DNA from: Gallionellaceae bacterium
GTDB taxonomy: Bacteria; Pseudomonadota; Gammaproteobacteria; Burkholderiales; Gallionellaceae
DNA: 6,370 nt
NCBI GenBank assembly: GCA_003151655.1
Contig: PLYB01000166.1
Location: forward strand, 3,571-9,940
Direction of reading: 5' to 3'
In this document: one piece after another, positions 1-4,837 of the stretch
Numbering within the stretch: the stretch's first letter is position 1
Layout of the letters: each line of letters starts with the position of its first letter
Notes under the pieces: model-generated
Databases searched by the model: none
What the model saw: the letters and a program-made list of their open reading frames with translations, nothing else
What the model was told of the DNA's origin: nothing
Program-made: the position numbers and the translations under genes

Positions 1-6
1 CGACAT

Positions 7-24
7 GTCGGGTTAAAACCCGAC
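7..24. repeat. Palindromic intergenic repeat at left edge
   Basis: GTCGGGTT and AACCCGAC form an 8-bp inverted repeat separated by two bases. It overlaps a perfect 10-bp palindrome, CGACATGTCG, at 1-10. Palindromes of this kind (GTCGGGTT...AACCCGAC followed by CTAC) are familiar as dispersed intergenic repeats in proteobacterial genomes, but no second copy lies in this window. The element probably continues to the left, so its true extent is unknown. It could fold as a hairpin in RNA, but there is no T-run to make it a typical terminator. Confidence 0.5.
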
Positions 25-26
25 CT

Positions 27-48
27 ACACAATCCTGGATAATTGTGT
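27..48. promoter_or_regulatory. Inverted repeat with possible -10 box before the first gene
   Basis: ACACAAT (27-33) and ATTGTGT (42-48) form a 7-bp inverted repeat with an 8-nt spacer, 33 nt before the first start codon. GATAAT at 38-43 matches the sigma-70 -10 consensus at five of six positions, but there is no convincing -35 hexamer at the right distance. It may be an operator, a weak promoter or a leader hairpin. Nothing in the sequence decides between these. Confidence 0.25.
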
Positions 49-65
49 CGCTTGGCGACAGCCCC

Positions 66-75
66 GGAGAGGGAG
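66..75 (+). promoter_or_regulatory. Ribosome binding site deciding the first start
   Basis: Purine-rich GGAGAGGGAG ends six nt before the ATG at 82. This places the start at 82 rather than at the in-frame TTG at 43, whose extra 13 codons lie over this site and add nothing receiver-like. Confidence 0.7.
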
Positions 76-81
76 AGACAA

Positions 82-510
82 ATGAGTATGGATAAGCAGC
101 TTGAAACACCTCAAGCCAGAATTCTGGTGGTGGACGATGACCCGTTTAATTTGAAGATTTTAGGTAACCTGCTCCACACTTATTACGATGTACTGGTCGC
201 ACCTTCCGGGGAGCGCGCATTAGAGATTGCCACAAGTGCGAAGCCTGATCTGATCCTGCTCGACGTGTTGATGCCGGGGATGGATGGCAGTGATGTGCTC
301 GCCCGCCTGCGCGAGAATCCCGTCACCCGAGATATTCCGGTCATTTTTACTACCGGGCTGGATTCCGCCGAAGACGAAGAGAAGAGCCTCAAACTCGGCG
401 CAGTGGATTTCATCACCAAGCCCTACCGTGCGCCCATCGTCCTTGAGCGCGTGCGCATACAGCTTGAACGCAAGCACGCCCGTGGAATATTTCACCCACA
501 AACAGATTAG
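82..510 (+). CDS. Stand-alone response-regulator receiver protein
   Basis: A 142-residue cytoplasmic protein that is almost entirely one CheY-like receiver domain (about residues 12-131), with no output domain. It should accept phosphate from a histidine kinase or phosphotransfer protein. All hallmark residues are present: acidic pair D18-D19, phosphoacceptor D61 in LLDVLMPGMDG, T91 at the end of beta-4, and K113-P114. The C-terminal helix, with RVR and ER-KHAR, resembles the junction seen in receivers fused to GGDEF or HD-GYP domains, but the protein ends about 11 residues later, at TAG. The ATG at 82 is chosen for its strong ribosome site; ATG 88 is also possible. It is followed after 20 nt by the REC-EAL gene, so the two are probably co-transcribed. 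The phosphodonor lies outside the window. The role (phosphate shuttle, sink or protein-interaction switch) cannot be read from sequence. Confidence 0.95.
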   Translation: MSMDKQLETPQARILVVDDDPFNLKILGNLLHTYYDVLVAPSGERALEIATSAKPDLILLDVLMPGMDGSDVLARLRENPVTRDIPVIFTTGLDSAEDEEKSLKLGAVDFITKPYRAPIVLERVRIQLERKHARGIFHPQTD

Positions 511-520
511 AGGCTATGGT

Positions 521-525
521 AAGGT
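521..525 (+). promoter_or_regulatory. Ribosome binding site of the REC-EAL gene
   Basis: AAGGT ends five nt before the ATG at 531. An upstream in-frame ATG at 516 has only a GAGG two nt away, which is too close for efficient initiation. The start at 531 is therefore preferred. Confidence 0.55.
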
Positions 526-530
526 TACTC

Positions 531-1736
531 ATGATGAACAAACTCACTCCCGAAATTCTGGTACTCGACGACGATCCATTTACGCTCAAACTGCTCGCCC
601 GCATTTTGGCCAATTTGGGTTACAACTCGGTTACGCTCTGCGAGAGCGGTCATGCGGCGCTAAAACATATTGATAATCCGGCTGATCGTCCCGACATGAT
701 TCTGCTTGATCTGAACATGCCGAAAATGGATGGCATCGAATTCGTGTATCAATTGGCCGAGCGCCACTACACGGGTAGCATCATCCTGTTCAGCGGTGAA
801 GATGAACACTTGCTGCAAGCTACCGAGAAGCTGATACTCATGCATGGAATCAAGATACCAGGCAGCTTGCGCAAGCCCGTTAGCCCCGAAAAACTGGGGG
901 CACTACTCGACAAATGGTTAGCACTCCCGCAAGCCGGTACGCAGCAAACGGTAAAGCTTCACGGCGCAGACGAGTTACGTGCCGCCATTAACAACGGCGA
1001 GTTGCTCAATTATTATCAGCCCAAGGTGGAGCCTGCCAGCGGCAGGGTGATGGGCGTGGAAACGCTGGTGCGCTGGAATCATCCACGCGATGGCATGGTG
1101 CTGCCCAGCGAATTTATCGGTCTGGCAGAAACGCATGGCCTGATCGATGAGCTGACCCGGGTAGTGCTGACGGGCGCGCTGGCGCAGGCAAAAGCCTGGC
1201 AGGAAGCGGGGCTGGTATTGCAACTGGCCGTCAACGTTTCGATAGACAATCTGGCTTCACCGGATTTTGCGGATTTTATAGCAGGACTAGCGGCGAAGGC
1301 TGGCGTAGCGCCCCGAGATATAGTGCTGGAAGTGTCGGAAAGTCATATCCCGATGAACGATATGAGTGCGCCGCTGGAAACCTTAACCCGCTTGCGCTTG
1401 AAGCGATTTCGCCTTTCCATCGACGAATTCGGAACCGGACATTCATCACTGGTACAGTTGCGCGGCATCCCTTTTGATGAACTAAAAATCGATCAAAGTT
1501 TCGTGCATGGCGCATGGTCGAACAAAACGGTACAAGCGAAGTATGATGCCAGTATGGCAATCGCAAAACAGTTGGATATGGAAGTGGTGGCCGTGGGTGT
1601 GGAAGATAAAAACGACTGGAATAACCTGCGCCGCACGGGATGCAATTTTGCTCAAGGCTACTTCATTGCCAAGCCTATGCCCGCAGCCGATCTGCCCGGC
1701 TGGATTAAAACCTGGCATGAGAGAATGAAGGAATAA
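531..1736 (+). CDS. RocR-like response regulator, REC-EAL, degenerate active site
   Basis: A 401-residue protein with an N-terminal receiver (about 7-130) and a C-terminal EAL domain (about 145-397), the architecture of the c-di-GMP phosphodiesterase RocR. Receiver residues are intact: D13-D14, acceptor D60, S88, K115-P116. In the EAL domain the metal-site residues are E177 (ETL variant of EAL), N235, E267 and D298. The loop-6 support E270 (in LEVSES), K319 (KIDQSFV) and Q375 (QGY) are also present. Two key positions are changed. DDFGTG reads DEFGTG (E299), and the Glu of the A-E-G-V-E motif, the proposed general base E352 of RocR, is V355 (codon GTG at 1593-1595). By family knowledge, loss of that Glu should abolish or strongly reduce hydrolysis of c-di-GMP to pGpG. 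The protein may therefore bind c-di-GMP as a phosphorylation-gated sensor, or act weakly. The start at 531 is preferred on ribosome-site spacing. It is the second gene of the probable three-gene unit, with 53 nt to the next start. Confidence 0.95.
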   Translation: MMNKLTPEILVLDDDPFTLKLLARILANLGYNSVTLCESGHAALKHIDNPADRPDMILLDLNMPKMDGIEFVYQLAERHYTGSIILFSGEDEHLLQATEKLILMHGIKIPGSLRKPVSPEKLGALLDKWLALPQAGTQQTVKLHGADELRAAINNGELLNYYQPKVEPASGRVMGVETLVRWNHPRDGMVLPSEFIGLAETHGLIDELTRVVLTGALAQAKAWQEAGLVLQLAVNVSIDNLASPDFADFIAGLAAKAGVAPRDIVLEVSESHIPMNDMSAPLETLTRLRLKRFRLSIDEFGTGHSSLVQLRGIPFDELKIDQSFVHGAWSNKTVQAKYDASMAIAKQLDMEVVAVGVEDKNDWNNLRRTGCNFAQGYFIAKPMPAADLPGWIKTWHERMKE

Positions 1737-1789
1737 ATCCGTTGCCTACAGAGAAACATCGTAAGATCATTTTTAAGAGATAATCAGCC

Positions 1790-2779
1790 ATGAACGCAAA
1801 CAACTCTACCACTGCAAAAATCTTGGTCGTCACTGACCTTGTTGACGACGCAATACTTATAAGAGATATGCTGAGCAGGGAGTTTGATCAGGTCTTCACC
1901 TCCACAGATCCCAGGCAGGCTGTAGCCGAATTTGACCGGCATCAGCCCGACATCCTTATTTTGGCTTTTAATAAACTGGAAAAGTCAGAACAATATTATC
2001 TGGGGTTATTCCGCTTGAGCAAAACGGTAGCGCAACATCTGCACCGTACTGTGATCCTGTGCAACAAAGATGAAGTAGCTCGTGTTGCCGAACTATGCAT
2101 GAAGGACTTTTTCGACGACTATATTTTATTTTGGCCGATGACCTATGACGCGCCGAGACTTCTCATGTCGGTACACAATGCAATACGAGATTTGGGATCG
2201 GTCAGAATTCATGCGCCATCAACCGAGGAGTTTGCAGTTCAGATACATCAACTTAATCGGGACAAGACTCAACCAGCCCCCCTTGCCAAAATTGAATCTG
2301 CGCAACCACTAACGCAGGAGGCGCAACAATTAAACAATGAACCGATGCCGTTCATAAAATCGGCGGGCACATCTGGCAACAAGGATGAACGCAAACCCAC
2401 CACTGTGTTGGTGGTGGACGATGACTCATTTCAGCGTAATTTGATCAACACCCTGTTGAAATCGGAAAACTACCAAGTTCTTTTCGCCCCCAGCGGGGAA
2501 GATGCGCTAAATATTCTGCGAAAGACACAACCGGATGTCATTCTTATGGATGTCATGATGCCCGAGATGGATGGCATAGAAACCACCCGGCGTTTGAAGG
2601 CTATGCCACAGTTTGCCAAAATACCCGTGATCATGGTGACAGGTAACAGCGAAGGAAATGTCGTTGTAGACAGCCTGAAAGCCGGTGCGTCTAACTTTGT
2701 AGTCAAACCCTTTAACAGCGCCACGCTGATCGACAAGATAAACCACGCGCTGGGGATAGCGACAGCCGCGAAAAAATAG
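1790..2779 (+). CDS. Tandem-receiver protein: pseudo-receiver plus active receiver
   Basis: A 329-residue cytoplasmic protein with two receiver folds and no output domain. The first (about 9-135) keeps the pattern of receiver secondary structure but has lost its chemistry. T15-D16 replaces the acidic pair, A59 stands at the phosphoacceptor position (ILILAF), C91/N92 at the Thr/Ser position, and W115-P116 replaces Lys-Pro. A linker of about 65 residues rich in Gln, Pro, Asn and Lys (about 138-203) leads to a canonical receiver (204-325) with D210-D211, acceptor D254 (LMDVMMPEMDG), T284 and K306-P307. The start is ATG 1790, with AAGAGA nine nt upstream. The first domain probably works as a dimerisation or partner-binding module while the second is phosphorylated. 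The position behind two other receiver genes suggests one shared kinase or relay. It could alternatively be an adaptor for a kinase encoded outside the window. Confidence is high for the domains and low for the partner. Confidence 0.93.
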   Translation: MNANNSTTAKILVVTDLVDDAILIRDMLSREFDQVFTSTDPRQAVAEFDRHQPDILILAFNKLEKSEQYYLGLFRLSKTVAQHLHRTVILCNKDEVARVAELCMKDFFDDYILFWPMTYDAPRLLMSVHNAIRDLGSVRIHAPSTEEFAVQIHQLNRDKTQPAPLAKIESAQPLTQEAQQLNNEPMPFIKSAGTSGNKDERKPTTVLVVDDDSFQRNLINTLLKSENYQVLFAPSGEDALNILRKTQPDVILMDVMMPEMDGIETTRRLKAMPQFAKIPVIMVTGNSEGNVVVDSLKAGASNFVVKPFNSATLIDKINHALGIATAAKK

Positions 2780-2787
2780 TTGGTGGG

Positions 2788-2888
2788 CCCCCCCTCCCTC
2801 AATCCCTCCCCCGGAGGGGAGAGCGAAGCGAGGGGGGCGAAGCCGAGGTTAAATCCCCTCTCCCTTCGGGGGAGGGCTAGGGAGGGGG
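2788..2888. repeat. Imperfect inverted repeat with G-quadruplex motifs on both strands
   Basis: This 101-bp element has three matched arm blocks: 2790-2799 with 2879-2888 (10 bp), 2804-2813 with 2867-2876 (10 bp), and 2817-2823 with 2858-2864 (7 bp). The centre holds small GCGAAGC-type hairpins. The right arm, 2868-2888, is four G-runs (5, 3, 3, 5) separated by 1-3 nt, a textbook G-quadruplex motif on the + strand. The left arm, 2788-2812, gives the same kind of motif on the - strand. It lies between the stop of the tandem-receiver gene (2779) and the stop of the convergent kinase gene (2907). It looks like a dispersed non-coding repeat, and the stem could end or stabilise both transcripts. 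There is no T-run, so an ordinary intrinsic terminator is not claimed. No target-site duplication was found. Confidence 0.75.
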
Positions 2889-2906
2889 TGCATTTTGTAG
2901 TCCAAC

Positions 2907-4295
2907 TCAGCTCTTTAAAAGCTCATCCAGCCAGATTTTCCAAAGCCGATATTTTTCCCGCAAGCGCGACGCATCAGTTGCCGCGACTATCGGCAGCAGC
3001 TCTCTGTCCGCATTGAAAATACCTGCCCCAAGCAGCCCGGCACCTTGCAGGCTCGCTTCTTTCTGCTGCAAGCGATATATCGTCATAGGCGCGCATTGGG
3101 CTATGCCTTGTTGCAGGCAAGCCAGTTCAGACAATCCGCCGGAAAGATAAACTCGCCCGATTGCCGAGACACAATGAAAGTCTTCCAGAATTCGGACTAG
3201 CCGAAATACGATACCCTCAAGTAGCAGAGTGGCAATTTGGCGCGGAGTCAGATGCTCGATGTGCTGCGAAAAATGAAGGCCGAAGTCGTTGCGAAAATAA
3301 GGTGCCCCAAGACCGCTGGGTTCGGTGAGACAAAAAATGTCGCTCTCCGCCAAGTCCTCAACGCGACATTCACCGACCGGATAATGTGAGAGTGCCACAG
3401 CGATGGAGTTCAGCGTACCTTCGACGGCAATATGTGCATAGCCCGCATTATCCTGATACAGCAGCGTGCGCAAATATCCGTTCAAGCTGTTGTCAGCTTG
3501 CGCCATGTCACGCAAGACAAATCCGCCTGTGCCCAGATTAACCAAGGCTGCATTGCTGTCCGCACCGACACTGGCGACAAATGCAGCCGACTGATCGCCC
3601 ATACTGGCTTGTAAAGTCAGTCCGTTATCCAGTCGAATGGTTAATCCGCTAGACGGGATAATTTGTGGCAGGATGCCCGGCGGAATACCGAATATTTTAC
3701 AAAGCTCCGGTGACCATTGCTGCTGCCGAATATCCATGAGCAACGTGCGCGAGGCCATCGACGCATCCGTGACAAATTGTTTTCCACCAGTCCAGCGCCA
3801 GATCAAAAAGGTATCCAGCGTGCCCACTAGATATTTGCCGCTCTGCAGATGTTCGCGCCAGTGCGGAAATTCCTGCAATAGTACACGCAGCTTGGGCGCG
3901 AAATAATAAGGGGCCAGCCGCAATCCACTCAGCTCGCGAATCGGCGGCTCGCTGTCGCGCAAAGCCTCACAGCTCGCCGCTCCGCGCGTGTCCTGCCAGG
4001 AGATAAGCGGCGTGAGCGGCTGCCCGCTCGCCGTTTCCCAAAGCAGGAAAGACGAACGCTGGCTGCATAAGCCCAGTGGCGGCAGACATTTTGTTTGAGC
4101 CAGACATTGCGCGAGTACCTGCTCGGCAGTTTTCACATACGCCAGCGCATCGCTTTCATAACAGCCGTCTCTGGACATGACCTCAGGTGCAGGCATCGAC
4201 ACGACATTAGTCAACTCACCAGCGGATTGCAACAGCGCGGCTTTGACCGAGGTAGAACCAAGGTCAAGTGCAATAGCGGCAATCACTGTATTCAT
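2907..4295 (-). CDS. FGGY-family carbohydrate kinase, substrate unknown
   Basis: A 462-residue cytoplasmic kinase of the FGGY family, which transfers the gamma-phosphate of ATP to a sugar or polyol. Visible motifs are the N-terminal phosphate loop DLGSTSVK (11-18), a glycerol-kinase-like segment SQRSSFLLW (78-86) followed by SWQDTR (99-104), the GDQSAA motif with catalytic general base D234, LGTGG (254-258), and SGG (385-387) with the C-terminal GAGLLGAG (418-425) of the ATP side. Glycerol kinases have Arg-Glu at the QRET motif and use both to hold glycerol. Here the Arg (R80) is kept but the Glu is S81, so glycerol is not a safe call. The length is a little short of the usual 490-510 residues, but no motif is missing. 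The start at 4295 has only a weak purine stretch upstream. It is convergent with the receiver cluster and divergent from the lipoprotein gene, so it is probably a single-gene unit. No transporter or pathway enzyme beside it hints at the substrate. Confidence 0.9.
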   Translation of the reverse strand: MNTVIAAIALDLGSTSVKAALLQSAGELTNVVSMPAPEVMSRDGCYESDALAYVKTAEQVLAQCLAQTKCLPPLGLCSQRSSFLLWETASGQPLTPLISWQDTRGAASCEALRDSEPPIRELSGLRLAPYYFAPKLRVLLQEFPHWREHLQSGKYLVGTLDTFLIWRWTGGKQFVTDASMASRTLLMDIRQQQWSPELCKIFGIPPGILPQIIPSSGLTIRLDNGLTLQASMGDQSAAFVASVGADSNAALVNLGTGGFVLRDMAQADNSLNGYLRTLLYQDNAGYAHIAVEGTLNSIAVALSHYPVGECRVEDLAESDIFCLTEPSGLGAPYFRNDFGLHFSQHIEHLTPRQIATLLLEGIVFRLVRILEDFHCVSAIGRVYLSGGLSELACLQQGIAQCAPMTIYRLQQKEASLQGAGLLGAGIFNADRELLPIVAATDASRLREKYRLWKIWLDELLKS

Positions 4296-4425
4296 TTCGT
4301 GTCACTTTCATAACGATTACTGCTGCAAATGTACCCCATTTTTCCCGACTGGATGCTACGCCACTATAAAATAGTCGAGGTACAATGTACCCGCATTAAA
4401 TACAAAGTTCGGCATGGGAGAAAAA
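4296..4425. promoter_or_regulatory. Divergent intergenic region with palindromes
   Basis: This region must hold promoters for the leftward kinase gene and the rightward lipoprotein gene. Two small palindromes are present: ACTAT-AAA-ATAGT (4363-4375) and GGTACA-A-TGTACC (4379-4391). The 9-mer AATGTACCC occurs twice, at 4328-4336 and 4384-4392. Possible -10 boxes for the rightward gene are TATAAA (4365-4370) and TACAAT (4381-4386). Neither has a good -35 hexamer, so a precise promoter is not called. The palindromes overlapping these boxes are candidate operator sites. Confidence 0.35.
4416..4420 (+). promoter_or_regulatory. Ribosome binding site deciding the lipoprotein start
   Basis: GGGAG ends five nt before the ATG at 4426. 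It overlaps the in-frame ATG at 4414, so that upstream codon is part of the ribosome site rather than the start. Confidence 0.7.
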
Positions 4426-4824
4426 ATGATAGCGCGTTCTTGTGCTTACTTGATTGGGGTATTGCTAAGCATTTGTTTGACTGCATGTGCGAGCCAAGCA
4501 CCTGTGGGCAACCCGAGACCGGTATGGATAGATAATCCCGGCAATGGGGTATCCGCCTCGGCGGGGATGCATGTCCTTGGCCGCGCCGCGCAGGAAGAAT
4601 TGGCCATCTCGCGTGCCCGAGTGGAGTTTGCAAAACGCTACGGGGTGGCTATTGATGCCGAGCTGATAACCAACACCAAAGTAAACAATGGCGAGTCGCA
4701 TACTACCAGCTCCAGTACCGCAACCGAAGCAACCCGGCAATCCGATATCAAAGCCATGGTAAAAGCCAAGTGGCGCGATGATGATGCTGATGTATTATGG
4801 GTGTGGCTGGTTCCCGCAAATTAA
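4426..4824 (+). CDS. Small LPP20-like outer-membrane lipoprotein
   Basis: A 132-residue exported protein. Residues 1-20 are a lipoprotein signal peptide with a hydrophobic core, ending in the lipobox L18-T19-A20-C21, so C21 should be lipidated. Residue +2 is Ala, not Asp, which predicts sorting to the outer membrane. The mature part begins with a short linker, then P32-V33-W34 and G41-V42, and an Ala-rich helix with SRARVEFAKRYGV (62-74). That order resembles the LPP20 lipoprotein family, whose members are small surface or periplasmic proteins of poorly known function. A Ser/Thr/Asn-rich stretch (81-109) precedes the C-terminal strand VLWVWLVPA. It is followed after 13 nt by the transglutaminase-like gene and almost certainly co-transcribed with it. 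The lipoprotein call is firm. The family assignment is by pattern only and could be another small lipoprotein fold. Confidence 0.83.
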   Translation: MIARSCAYLIGVLLSICLTACASQAPVGNPRPVWIDNPGNGVSASAGMHVLGRAAQEELAISRARVEFAKRYGVAIDAELITNTKVNNGESHTTSSSTATEATRQSDIKAMVKAKWRDDDADVLWVWLVPAN

Positions 4825-4832
4825 GAAGGAGG
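4823..4832 (+). promoter_or_regulatory. Strong ribosome binding site of the transglutaminase-like gene
   Basis: AAGAAGGAGG is a near-perfect Shine-Dalgarno sequence that ends five nt before ATG 4838 and overlaps the lipoprotein stop codon. This sets the start at 4838 rather than at any upstream in-frame ATG, and suggests translational coupling. Confidence 0.85.
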
Positions 4833-4837
4833 CACGA

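Noticed and set aside
43..81. N-terminal extension of the first receiver protein from a TTG at 43
   Set aside because: The extra 13 residues lie over the ribosome binding site and are not receiver-like; ATG 82 has ideal spacing.
1737..1789. Possible internal promoter before the tandem-receiver gene (TTGCCT 1742-1747, TAAGAT 1762-1767)
   Set aside because: The spacing is 14 nt, too short for a sigma-70 promoter, and both boxes are weak.
2780..3016. Open frame of 78 codons encoding a Pro/Arg/Gly-rich peptide
   Set aside because: It is a translation of the inverted repeat and then runs antisense over the 3' end of the kinase gene; it has no ribosome site or domain.
2907..4295. Naming the kinase as glycerol kinase (glpK) or xylulokinase (xylB)
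   Set aside because: The family motifs are clear, but the glycerol-binding Glu is replaced by Ser and there is no pathway context to fix the substrate.
4329..4535. Small + strand open frame before and over the lipoprotein start
   Set aside because: It covers the promoter region and overlaps the lipoprotein gene in another frame, with no ribosome site or recognisable protein features.
4778..4837. N-terminal extension of the transglutaminase-like protein from ATG 4778
   Set aside because: It overlaps the lipoprotein gene and would place 20 unrelated residues before a clear signal peptide; the strong ribosome site at 4823-4832 points to ATG 4838.
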